Assembly: GCA_045105775.1 (NCBI GenBank)
Contig: JBGCDW010000117.1
Location: forward strand, 1-16,620
DNA: 16,620 bases
Direction: 5' to 3'
Source: Aureispira sp045105775
GTDB lineage: Bacteria; Bacteroidota; Bacteroidia; Chitinophagales; Saprospiraceae
The position numbers were made by a program, and so were the translations under genes. Shown in pieces: positions 1-7,642 of the stretch (its first letter is position 1; every line of letters begins with the position of its first letter). The notes beneath the pieces are model-generated. The model was not told the DNA's origin. It did no database searches and saw only the letters and a list, made by a program, of their open reading frames with translations.

Positions 1-120
1 TTCGTACTAAAAAACGATTCTTTTGCCCTAGCTCGGCGTTGAAAATACGCGCTTTAGCCCGCTAAAGCTTTGTTTTTCGCCTTGATCTAGACCAAAATCT
101 CTCATTTTTCATTGTACGAT
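1..120 (+). repeat. Diverged copy A of a hairpin-centred intergenic repeat family
   Basis: This stretch aligns block by block with the repeats at 4861-5027 (reverse complement) and 16488-16620. Shared blocks in order are TTCGTA plus an A-run, a CTTTT-CCCT block, CGTTgAAAAT, a perfect hairpin, TTTTT-GCCTTGAT and AAAATCTC. The hairpin here is GCTTTAGC-CC-GCTAAAGC (51-68), whereas the other copies have CATAGC/GCTATG at the same place, so pairing is kept while the sequence differs. The left end lies outside the window, so terminal inverted repeats cannot be judged. No ORF is present. It ends about 40 bp before the receptor start at 162 and so may sit in that gene's promoter or leader region. Homology to the other copies is a by-eye alignment. 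Confidence 0.6.
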
Positions 121-161
121 TTCTTTTTTGCACCTACTTAACACCAGCAATCCGTTCTTCC

Positions 162-2519
162 ATGACCAGTCGTTCTTTACTTATATTCCTATTGGTAGGA
201 CTGCTCCCCTCTACAATCCTCGCCCAAAAAACAACGGCTTATCAAATAAGTGGCTATATCAAGGAAGCTAGTACAGGAGAAACCCTTATAGGAGCAACTA
301 TTTACAATCTTTATGATAGTATAGGCACTACCAGCAATTTGGATGGGTTTTATACCCTAACAACCAAAAAAGATACGGCCTTATTACAAATTTCTTATGT
401 AGGCTATGAACCCATTGTTCAAAAAATTGCCTTGTCCAAAAATAAGATATTGGATTTTTCCTTAGAATCCACGGTGGCCATTCCAGGAGTGGTGATAGAA
501 AGCAATAGCAATCGGCAATTATTAGAAGACCCACAAATGAGTGTGGAGAAAATTACCGCCAAACAAGCGAAAGAAATTGCCGCCCTAATGGGAGAAGCTG
601 ACATTATCAAATTGCTACAACTCAAACCAGGGGTACAGGCCAGTATTGAAGGCAGCAGTGGGCTTTATGTACGTGGTGGAAGCAGTGATCAGAACTTATT
701 TTTATTAGATGGGGCCACACTGTACAACCCCAGCCATCTATTGGGCTTATTCAGCACCTTCAATGCCGATGTTATCAAAAATGTACAACTGTACAAAGGG
801 AGTTTTCCTTCGCGTTTTGGGGGGCGTTTATCTTCTGTGCTGGATGTGCAATTGCGAGAAGGCAACAAAAAGGAATTTAAACTGGCTGGTGGCTTGGGGT
901 TAATTGCTGCTCGGATTTCGGCAGAAGGCCCTATTGTCCAAGACAAAAGCTCGTTCTTGGTAGCTGCACGCAGCAGCTATGCCCACCCTTTCCTAAAAGC
1001 CCTCAATGATGGCAACCAAAACAATCCCAATTGGACCAGCTTACCCGAATATCATTTTTATGATGCCAATATCAAGGCCAATGCAGAATTGAGCCCCAAA
1101 GATCGCCTCTTTTTGAGTGCTTATGCTGGCAATGATGATTTTAATTACAATTTTGATGATGCCAATTTTGATTTAAAATTTAATTTGCAATGGACCAATC
1201 AAGCCGCTAGTTTGCGTTGGAATAGATTGTTAGGTGCCAATGCCTTTCTTAATACCAGCATCAGTTATACCCGTTATAACAATGCTGTAAATACACGTTA
1301 TACAGGCATTTCTCTCAGTTTGGCTTCGGGCATTGAGGATGCTCAAATCAAAACAGATTTGACGGTAGCCTTGGGCAACCAGCACACCTTGCGAGCAGGA
1401 GTCAATGGCATTTATCATTACTTTTCCGTTGGGCAGCTCTCTGCCAAGAGTGAAGATGGTTTGAATTTTGAGCGCGGCACCAAGCTTCCAGCAGCCGAGT
1501 GGGCGGCTTACCTCTCTGATGAATGGCGCATTAGCTCTAAGGTATCAATGGCGTTTGGCTTACGGCTCAATAATTTTCATACAGAAGGCAAATGGCATAC
1601 AGGGCTTGCCCCTCGTTGGAACTTTCGCTATCTACCGCACAAAAATATTTCCATCAAACTCTCTTATGCACGCAGTTATCAGTTTATGCACTTGGTTACG
1701 CCTGCCACGTCTACCCTGCCCACTGATTTGTGGTATCCCTCTACCCAAAATGTAGCCCCTCAATTTTCGGATATTGCAGCGGCAGGGCTTTCTTTTGCCT
1801 TGGGCAAATCCTATTATCTAAATATAGAAGGCTATTACAAATGGCTGCACCAACAACTGGATTTTAAAGACGGTGCGCGCATCTTTATCAACCAACGCTT
1901 GGATGAGGAATTTATCCGAGGTCGTGGTTGGAGTTATGGTGGTGAGGTGTATTTGGAGAAAAAAGAGGGCGCACTGCGTGGCTGGATTGGCTATACCTTG
2001 TCGTGGACTTGGCGACAATTTGATGCAACCAATGGTGGCCGTCCTTTTCATCCTATCAATGATCGACGGCATGATATTTCGGTTGTAGTATTGTGGGACT
2101 TGCCCTTTACAAGCCCCAAATTTCCTATTACGGTTAGTGCTTCTTGGGTTTATGGCACAGGGAAGTCTGTTACGGTTCCTAGATCGCGTTATATTCAGAC
2201 CGATATTACAGGCACCAATTTGTTTCAGTTTATTCCTATTTATAATGAGCGTGGAAATTATCGCTTGCCAGCCTATCATCGGCTAGATTTGGGCTTGGTT
2301 TGGAAACTCTACCCACTTAGTGACAAACGCTTTAAGAGTGATTTGACCTTGAGTGTGTATAATGTTTATGATCGAAGAAATGCCTTTTTTATGTATATCA
2401 ATGCCGTTTACTCCCAAGATAGTAGTGGTGGCTTGTCTGCTTTTCCCGACCGACTGGAGGGACGCATTGTTTCCTTGTTCCCTATTATTCCTAGTCTGAC
2501 TTGGAATTTTTATTGGTAA
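162..2519 (+). CDS. TonB-dependent outer-membrane receptor with carboxypeptidase-like regulatory domain
   Basis: This encodes a 785-residue outer-membrane transporter that would import a ligand using TonB/ExbBD energy. Residues 1-22 are a Sec signal peptide ending in TILAQ. Residues about 28-105 are a CarboxypepD_reg-like (DUF4480-type) beta-sandwich with the typical GETLIGATIYN and DGFYTL motifs and ending near SYVGYEP. Residues about 125-230 are the plug, with the conserved VRGGSSDQNLFLLDGA segment near 170 and the GSFPSRFGGRLSSVLDV motif. The rest is a beta-barrel rich in alternating aromatic residues and ending in a terminal aromatic (NFYW), the usual outer-membrane assembly signal. The length is normal for this FecA-like class paired with DUF4249 lipoproteins. 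The next gene follows after 21 bp, so the two are probably co-transcribed. The substrate cannot be read from the sequence. No Shine-Dalgarno sequence or clear promoter is visible. Confidence 0.95.
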   Translation: MTSRSLLIFLLVGLLPSTILAQKTTAYQISGYIKEASTGETLIGATIYNLYDSIGTTSNLDGFYTLTTKKDTALLQISYVGYEPIVQKIALSKNKILDFSLESTVAIPGVVIESNSNRQLLEDPQMSVEKITAKQAKEIAALMGEADIIKLLQLKPGVQASIEGSSGLYVRGGSSDQNLFLLDGATLYNPSHLLGLFSTFNADVIKNVQLYKGSFPSRFGGRLSSVLDVQLREGNKKEFKLAGGLGLIAARISAEGPIVQDKSSFLVAARSSYAHPFLKALNDGNQNNPNWTSLPEYHFYDANIKANAELSPKDRLFLSAYAGNDDFNYNFDDANFDLKFNLQWTNQAASLRWNRLLGANAFLNTSISYTRYNNAVNTRYTGISLSLASGIEDAQIKTDLTVALGNQHTLRAGVNGIYHYFSVGQLSAKSEDGLNFERGTKLPAAEWAAYLSDEWRISSKVSMAFGLRLNNFHTEGKWHTGLAPRWNFRYLPHKNISIKLSYARSYQFMHLVTPATSTLPTDLWYPSTQNVAPQFSDIAAAGLSFALGKSYYLNIEGYYKWLHQQLDFKDGARIFINQRLDEEFIRGRGWSYGGEVYLEKKEGALRGWIGYTLSWTWRQFDATNGGRPFHPINDRRHDISVVVLWDLPFTSPKFPITVSASWVYGTGKSVTVPRSRYIQTDITGTNLFQFIPIYNERGNYRLPAYHRLDLGLVWKLYPLSDKRFKSDLTLSVYNVYDRRNAFFMYINAVYSQDSSGGLSAFPDRLEGRIVSLFPIIPSLTWNFYW

Positions 2520-2540
2520 ATTTTTTCTTACTTTATTATC

Positions 2541-3446
2541 ATGAAAAATAAATTATTACTCCTTGTATTAGTAGGGTTCTTCTGCACGACTTGTCAGGAT
2601 TTGGAAAATGTTATTGAGATTGAGTTGGAAGAGGAACCCAGTGAATTGGTGGTAGAATGTTATCTGCAAGATGGGCAACCCTTTCGCCTGTTATTAACAG
2701 AAACCAAACGCTATTTTGACCCTGTGAATGCTTGTCCTTTTGTACGCAATGCACTTGTTGTGCTTACCTATCAAGGCCAACGCGACACCTTACAAGAGGC
2801 CGAATTTACCAGCAGAGCTTGCAGTAGTATTATCCCTTATTTTGACCAAGATTCTATTCGTTTTTATAATTATGGTAGTGATAAGATTTGTAATGCTGTG
2901 CCCAACGAGGAATTTTTATTAGAAGTATGGGACACGACCAACAATCGCTATGCCAGTGCCCAAACACGCTTTTTGCCCATAGTGCCTATTGATGTTTTTG
3001 AGCGAGGGCCTTATAGAAACGACGGTGCAACAGGTACACAAAATGCTGTTGTGACCTTGGGTTGCCAAGATGATTTGCAACAACGAAATTACTATCGTTT
3101 TACCTTGCATAAGAATGCGCTGTGGCAACGCGATAGCAGTGGTGGCTTGTTTGGTAAGGTAGCGGTGGAGCCCCTGATTGATGTGGTTTTGTTTGACCAA
3201 GGCGTATATATTGATGGCAAGGTTTTTCAACGCAGTGATTATGATTTTTATCGGGGCGATTGGGCCATTGGTACCATTTATCATATTGACCGCGCTTATT
3301 ATGATTACATGCTTACTTCTAGAGCGGCACGCAATGCCAACCTCAATCCTTTCTTGCAACCAGCCAAGGTCAAATCAAATATTCAGGGTGGGCAGGGAAT
3401 TTTTACAGCCTTGTCTTTTGATCGTTTGTTTTTGAGAATCAATTAG
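2541..3446 (+). CDS. DUF4249-type outer-membrane lipoprotein, receptor partner
   Basis: This is a 301-residue exported protein. The N-terminus is a short lysine-rich start, a leucine-rich hydrophobic core and then FFCTTCQD. Cys18, followed by Gln and Asp, is the likely lipidated residue, although the residues before it do not form a textbook lipobox. The part just after it (VIEIELEEEPSELVVECYL, then RLLLTETKRYFD) matches the opening of DUF4249 proteins, which usually lie directly downstream of a TonB-dependent receptor in Bacteroidota. The remainder is predicted beta-rich with no further membrane segment. By analogy with SusD-like partners it could help capture substrate at the cell surface, but the family's function is not established. 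It is 21 bp behind the receptor and ends 147 bp before ychF, which has its own promoter. Family assignment rests on the N-terminal pattern and gene context. Confidence 0.85.
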   Translation: MKNKLLLLVLVGFFCTTCQDLENVIEIELEEEPSELVVECYLQDGQPFRLLLTETKRYFDPVNACPFVRNALVVLTYQGQRDTLQEAEFTSRACSSIIPYFDQDSIRFYNYGSDKICNAVPNEEFLLEVWDTTNNRYASAQTRFLPIVPIDVFERGPYRNDGATGTQNAVVTLGCQDDLQQRNYYRFTLHKNALWQRDSSGGLFGKVAVEPLIDVVLFDQGVYIDGKVFQRSDYDFYRGDWAIGTIYHIDRAYYDYMLTSRAARNANLNPFLQPAKVKSNIQGGQGIFTALSFDRLFLRIN

Positions 3447-3491
3447 TGGGCAGCATTGGTATATTTTAAGCGGAATAAACGAATGTTTGTT

Positions 3492-3521
3492 TTTGGTCTT
3501 ACCCAAATAATTGTACTTTTG
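3492..3521 (+). promoter_or_regulatory. Bacteroidota-type promoter of ychF
   Basis: TACTTTTG at 3514-3521 matches the -7 consensus TAnnTTTG exactly and is followed by C. A TTTG at 3492-3495 lies 18 bp upstream, where the -33 element belongs. Transcription would start near 3528, giving an untranslated leader of about 65 nt before the ychF start at 3593. Confidence 0.7.
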
Positions 3522-3592
3522 CAATGCAAAAAGAGGACTTAACGTTCTTTTTTTTAATACAATTTCTACTAAAATCATTACAAACACTATAC

Positions 3593-4696
3593 ATGGCTTT
3601 AAAATGCGGCATTGTTGGACTACCCAACGTCGGAAAATCTACCCTTTTTAACGCACTTTCTTCGGCTAAAGCACTAGCTGCTAACTATCCTTTTGCTACC
3701 AAAAAACCCAACATTGGGGTTATTACCGTACCAGACGATCGTCTAGTAAAGTTGGAACACATTATCACTCCTCAAAAAGTTATTCCTACTTCTATCGACA
3801 TTGTGGATATTGCAGGGCTCATTCGTGGAGCCAGCAAAGGGGAAGGAATGGGCAATGAATTCTTGGGTAATATTCGGGAGGTAAATGCCATTGTACATGT
3901 TGTGCGTTGTTTTGATAATGATAATATCATTCACGTTGACAATAGTGTCGATCCTGTTCGCGATAAAGAAACTATTGATCTAGAATTGATCTTTAAAGAT
4001 ATTGAAACCCTAGATAAACAGATTCAAAAGCAAAAGAAAATGGCTAAAGGGGGTGACAAGGCTATTCTCAAACTTCTAGATGTACTAGAAAGCCTCATGG
4101 AACACCTCAATGCGGGTAAACCAGCTCGTAGTTTTGACGACTATGATACCGAAGATACAGCATTGTTGGTTGCGCGTTTGCAATTGCTTACAGACAAGCC
4201 TATTATTTATGTGTGCAATGTAGACGAAGGCTCTGTTTTGGAAGGAAATGCGTACACCAAAGCTTTTGCAGAGGCTGTAGCAGACGAAAACGCTGAAATC
4301 ATCTTAGTAAGTGCTGCGATTGAAGCAGACATTGCTGAATTGGAGGATTATGAAGAGCGTATGGAGTTCTTGGGAGATATGGGACTTCAAGAGCCTGGGG
4401 TAAACAAACTAATTCGCGCTTGTTACAATATCCTAAATCTTATCACTTATTTCACGGCTGGTGAAAAAGAAGTACGCGCTTGGACCATCCAAAAAGGAAC
4501 CAAAGCACCTGGTGCGGCTGGTGTCATTCACTCCGATTTTGAACGCGGTTTTATCAAAGCCAAGACCGTTGCTTTTGACGATTTTATCGCACAAAGTGGT
4601 TGGAAAGGTGCCCAAGAAAATGGTGTCTTGCGACAAGAAGGCAAAGAATACGAAGTAAAAGATGGTGACTTGCTGGAGTTTATGTACAATGTGTAA
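3593..4696 (+). CDS. ychF: Ribosome-binding ATPase YchF (Obg-family, OLA1-like)
   Basis: This is a 367-residue cytoplasmic P-loop NTPase; YchF/OLA1 proteins prefer ATP over GTP and bind ribosomes. The G1 loop is GLPNVGKS (residues 9-16), followed by the YPFAT...PN.GVI.VPD switch segment typical of YchF and the G3 motif DIAGLIRGASKGEGMGN. The usual NKxD specificity motif is replaced by CNVDE, the YchF signature linked to ATP use. The C-terminal TGS domain starts near LITYFTAGEKEVRAW and ends in the characteristic EFMYNV. An in-frame ATG lies 69 bp upstream at 3524, but it falls at or before the expected transcription start, and the start at 3593 gives the family's standard N-terminus (MALKCGIVGLPNVGKST). 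It has its own promoter and a strong terminator, so it is probably monocistronic. Confidence 0.97.
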   Translation: MALKCGIVGLPNVGKSTLFNALSSAKALAANYPFATKKPNIGVITVPDDRLVKLEHIITPQKVIPTSIDIVDIAGLIRGASKGEGMGNEFLGNIREVNAIVHVVRCFDNDNIIHVDNSVDPVRDKETIDLELIFKDIETLDKQIQKQKKMAKGGDKAILKLLDVLESLMEHLNAGKPARSFDDYDTEDTALLVARLQLLTDKPIIYVCNVDEGSVLEGNAYTKAFAEAVADENAEIILVSAAIEADIAELEDYEERMEFLGDMGLQEPGVNKLIRACYNILNLITYFTAGEKEVRAWTIQKGTKAPGAAGVIHSDFERGFIKAKTVAFDDFIAQSGWKGAQENGVLRQEGKEYEVKDGDLLEFMYNV

Positions 4697-4726
4697 GTCC
4701 TTCTTAACTCAAATCTTAAAATAACT

Positions 4727-4762
4727 AAAAAAAGCTGCTTCTAAATAGAAGCAGCTTTTTTT
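4727..4762 (+). terminator. Rho-independent terminator after ychF (possibly bidirectional)
   Basis: A perfect 9-bp stem, GCTGCTTCT (4734-4742) and AGAAGCAGC (4747-4755), with an AAAT loop, is preceded by seven A and followed by seven T. It lies 30 bp after the ychF stop. The symmetrical A/T tracts would allow termination on either strand. Confidence 0.92.
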
Positions 4763-4860
4763 ATGCGCAGAATTCATTAAAAAAATGGACAAACCGATCT
4801 TTAATTATTCTATATACATTTAAAAAAATTGGAAAAAATACTTTTAATTTTATATATTAC

Positions 4861-5027
4861 AATAGACATTATTACGAATGGAATTGTATAGAGATTAAAA
4901 AGTGAGATTTTTTCATCAATCAAGGCAAAAATTTAGTTCATAGCAGCGCTATGGAATTAATTTTTAACGATGAGTGAGGGAAAAAGATGCTTTTTTCGCT
5001 ACAAAGCTATTCGTAATAATGTCTAAT
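4861..5027 (-). repeat. Copy B: complete 167-bp MITE-like repeat with terminal inverted repeats
   Basis: The outer 19 bases at the left (AATAGACATTATTACGAAT) are repeated inverted at the right end (5009-5027) with one mismatch. If the element proper starts at GACATTATTACGAAT it is bounded by TA on both sides, as expected for an IS630/Tc1-mariner-type target duplication; this is inference. Internally a CATAGC-AGC-GCTATG hairpin occupies 4939-4953. No ORF is present, so it would be non-autonomous. On the minus strand it reads in the same order as copies A and C. It ends 33 bp before the start of the truncated BLUF gene. Confidence 0.75.
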
Positions 5028-5060
5028 AGTTCCCCTAAATACTAAAACAATCCTTTACTT

Positions 5061-5231
5061 ATGAATTACCTCATCTACTCTAGCCATCGCAAGGCCAATT
5101 GTACCGAAGAAGAAATAGACCATATTTTACAGACTTGTAAAAAGAACAATCCCGAAAAAAATCTTACAGGAATTTTATTGCACTCCAAAAATTATTTCTT
5201 GCAATATGTTGTACTTTACTTAAGTGAATAA
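5061..5231 (+). pseudogene. Truncated BLUF blue-light sensor domain (first 50 residues)
   Basis: A 56-codon reading frame starts MNYLIYSSHRKANCTEEEID and continues through KNNPEKNLTGILLHSKNYFLQYV before an unrelated tail (VLYLSE) and a stop. This matches the first half of a BLUF domain: the flavin-contacting residues are all present at the expected spacing. Tyr6, Asn30 and Gln48 correspond to Tyr21, Asn45 and Gln63 of AppA, with gaps of 24 and 18 residues in both. A working BLUF domain needs about 90-100 residues, and the following EGP-type segment, the remaining strands and the second helix are absent, so flavin binding is unlikely. The last 68 bp overlap the 3' end of the opposite-strand gene at 5164-5610, placing the breakpoint near 5210. 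I treat it as a deletion remnant; no BLUF-like remainder was seen nearby. Confidence 0.8.
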
Positions 5232-5610
5232 AAACTACTGAATAAAAAAGGAAGAAAAGCCAATCGTTGGCCCCGTAAATCGTGTAAAATATCCCCGCCA
5301 TCTTATCGGCTTCATAAACAGCAGAGAGATCATTGTTTAGCAACCATTTGATCCAAACAAATCCATAGATAAATTTCTCTATTGCAAAAGCTGCAATGAG
5401 CCATTTGAGTTGTTCCCATTGAGCAGCCATTGCCAAGAAAACAAGTCCCCAAACGACAATCATGAGCAAACCAAAATTGGACATGACCACAGGGTCGGCT
5501 TCATTGAGTACTGTATTGGTAAAAAATTTTGAAAAGATCAACGCTCCTCCAATATTTGCTATACCCGATAAATACATTCCTTTCTTGACAAGTTCTTTAT
5601 TCAATTCCAT
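5164..5610 (-). CDS. Small four-helix membrane protein of unknown function
   Basis: This encodes a 148-residue integral membrane protein with four hydrophobic segments: about 10-31, 44-63, 68-90 and 105-128. I recognise no named family, although its pattern (VVMSNFGLLMIVVWGL, FAIEKFIYGFVWIKW, GIFYTIYGANDWLFF) resembles uncharacterised Bacteroidota membrane proteins. It starts 26 bp after the stop of the patatin-like gene, so the two probably form an operon and may act on the same membrane process. The C-terminus is odd: roughly the last 20 residues (from SKVQHIARNN) are encoded antisense to the truncated BLUF fragment, which suggests that the original end was replaced when the deletion joined these genes. 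The membrane core looks intact. Function is unknown. Confidence 0.8.
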   Translation of the reverse strand: MELNKELVKKGMYLSGIANIGGALIFSKFFTNTVLNEADPVVMSNFGLLMIVVWGLVFLAMAAQWEQLKWLIAAFAIEKFIYGFVWIKWLLNNDLSAVYEADKMAGIFYTIYGANDWLFFLFYSVVFIHLSKVQHIARNNFWSAIKFL

Positions 5611-5636
5611 TCGTTGCTTTTGTTAATTGACAATGA

Positions 5637-7406
5637 TTAATAATTAGAGCACTTTCTATGAATATCCAATTGCGAATCTTCTTTTTTTAACGCTAACGAT
5701 TCCAATATATCCTTTCCAATATTTTTGCCCAAATGATAATAGGCATCCCATTGTTCCTTACTAAAAAATTGATTAGCCGTTGGTTCATGCGGAAATTTTG
5801 GAGTATACGTTCTGTACATCGTATGATCTAATTCTCTTCGTTTTTCTTCTAATTGGTTACATTTTTCTTCTAACTCCTTCAGGCATTCTTCTTGTACTTC
5901 CTTTCCTTTACCCCCATTTTTTGAAGATTTGATCTCCTTTTGTAACACTTCAATTCTGCCTTTTAAAGCTTCAACATCCTTTTTTAATTGTCTCAATTTG
6001 TACACCTTAGTAGTCAGTACCGAGGATTTGATGTACACCAACACCCCTTCATAATTGGGGGTGTAAGAACCTTTTAGTCCCGAAATTTTAGCCACAGCAA
6101 AGTGACTTTGGGAAGTGCCAGTAATAAGATCAGGCTTGATGCGTTCTGATGGTCCATTATCTTTATCAAACTTAATAACGATTCCCAATTCGTTTCTAGC
6201 TCTGATAATGAGATTGCGTAAGTCAAAAAAACCAAAATCATTATCTTGCCCACCATCGACAACAATTATAGTTTTTACTTGTCTTCTCAACAATTCAAAA
6301 ACAGCTAAATTTTCTATATGGCCGCCATCCGAAACCTGAATTTTGTAAGAAGTAGTTTTGGCTTTTCCTCGCATTTCTAAATAGGTATACCAAGGCCAAA
6401 ATACGGGAAACCAATTTTTTAGAAATGGACTTGGAGCTAAATATCCTGTTCTTAGATTGGCCAGTATCATTCCCCATCTTATAGGTATAGGCACATTCAT
6501 GTTTCCCATAAAAGTATTGACGGCCGCTGCACTTGTAGCCATTGCCGTAGCCAATGAGACCTTGGCATACAAAGATTTGGAGGTCTTGGCATAATGGGTC
6601 ACTTGACTGCCACAATAAAGCGGCGAAAAAAGAAAGTAGTTGGTGTTAATCGTCCCTCTGTACGAAATAGATTGTGCTTTATCATAATCATCCTCATCCA
6701 AATGAACGGTAGCATTAATCAATGGATAAGGGGCTTGGGGATTCTGTAAATCTTTGAGCCGAATATCTTGCTGTGGCCATAAATAGGCTTTTTTTAATCG
6801 TTGTTTATAATATCGATGTAGAGAGCTAACATTGGGCGAAATTAGCAAGCCTGGAAGGACCATTAATAGAATAAGAATAACATACCAGCACCAACCAAAG
6901 GGAACGATTGTGCAATAAAAAATCGCTGGCAAAATTACCCATAACCAATTAGATACAACGGCTGCGATGGCCACCAGTAACAAAACGAATTGACTCAAGG
7001 ATTTATAATTAGGCCAAAGGTACAAGTGTTTTCGATGGTCTCTTAAGTGCTGTATGGCGTTGTCTTTGGTAAACAATTGCTCATATGATGTAGACTCAGG
7101 TTTGTTCAGAGAAGAATGAATATATGAAGCCAAATACCCCCCACCAGAAACAGAACTGAGATAATCGGCCTTTTCTATCAAACCTATTTTATTAAACTCC
7201 TCCATCAGCCCCAAACACAAGGTTGCCGATCGAATTCCTCCACCAGACAGAGCTATCCCCAATGAATCTTCCTTGAATTTGATCGTAGTATTTTTAGGCG
7301 ATTTTTTCTTTCTTCTTTCTCTTACATAAATCTCCTCCATTGCCAACAATTCTCCAAGATTCAAAAACAATTTATCTTCAAGCTTTTTCTCTGTTTTTTG
7401 TTCCAT
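5637..7406 (-). CDS. Patatin-like phospholipase with internal membrane segment and coiled coil
   Basis: This is a 589-residue patatin-fold protein, expected to hydrolyse acyl esters of lipids with a Ser-Asp dyad. The glycine-rich oxyanion loop is SGGGIR (54-59). The nucleophile is Ser87 in SSVSGGG; the first Gly of GxSxG is Ser here, a variant I know from large bacterial patatins. The dyad Asp360 lies in SDGGHIENLAVFELLRR, followed by IIVVDGGQD. Between nucleophile and Asp, residues about 138-190 hold two or three hydrophobic helices, so the protein is probably anchored in the inner membrane. Residues about 469-527 are a charged heptad-like coiled coil. The segment FPHEPTANQFF near 538 is usual at the end of this subfamily. 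There is no signal peptide. It is followed after 26 bp by a membrane protein gene. Natural substrate and role are unknown; no nucleotide cyclase or other defence partner is adjacent. Confidence 0.88.
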   Translation of the reverse strand: MEQKTEKKLEDKLFLNLGELLAMEEIYVRERRKKKSPKNTTIKFKEDSLGIALSGGGIRSATLCLGLMEEFNKIGLIEKADYLSSVSGGGYLASYIHSSLNKPESTSYEQLFTKDNAIQHLRDHRKHLYLWPNYKSLSQFVLLLVAIAAVVSNWLWVILPAIFYCTIVPFGWCWYVILILLMVLPGLLISPNVSSLHRYYKQRLKKAYLWPQQDIRLKDLQNPQAPYPLINATVHLDEDDYDKAQSISYRGTINTNYFLFSPLYCGSQVTHYAKTSKSLYAKVSLATAMATSAAAVNTFMGNMNVPIPIRWGMILANLRTGYLAPSPFLKNWFPVFWPWYTYLEMRGKAKTTSYKIQVSDGGHIENLAVFELLRRQVKTIIVVDGGQDNDFGFFDLRNLIIRARNELGIVIKFDKDNGPSERIKPDLITGTSQSHFAVAKISGLKGSYTPNYEGVLVYIKSSVLTTKVYKLRQLKKDVEALKGRIEVLQKEIKSSKNGGKGKEVQEECLKELEEKCNQLEEKRRELDHTMYRTYTPKFPHEPTANQFFSKEQWDAYYHLGKNIGKDILESLALKKEDSQLDIHRKCSNY

Positions 7407-7642
7407 TTTGATCTATTTATAGGGTAATAGGATATTTATCCGCCCAAACCCGATTTTTTGTTTTCTTATGCGGTAGCATTTTTAACATTCCGAGCAACTA
7501 ATCTAGTATTTTATTATAAATAGCAGGAATATTGCCTAAAAGTATTTCTTATAATCTGAGGACAAATTTCAACTATTCGGTCGCTACTCTTGTCTTTATG
7601 ATAGTAATTTGCAAGCAAACATTAATCTTCAAAAAAACAACA

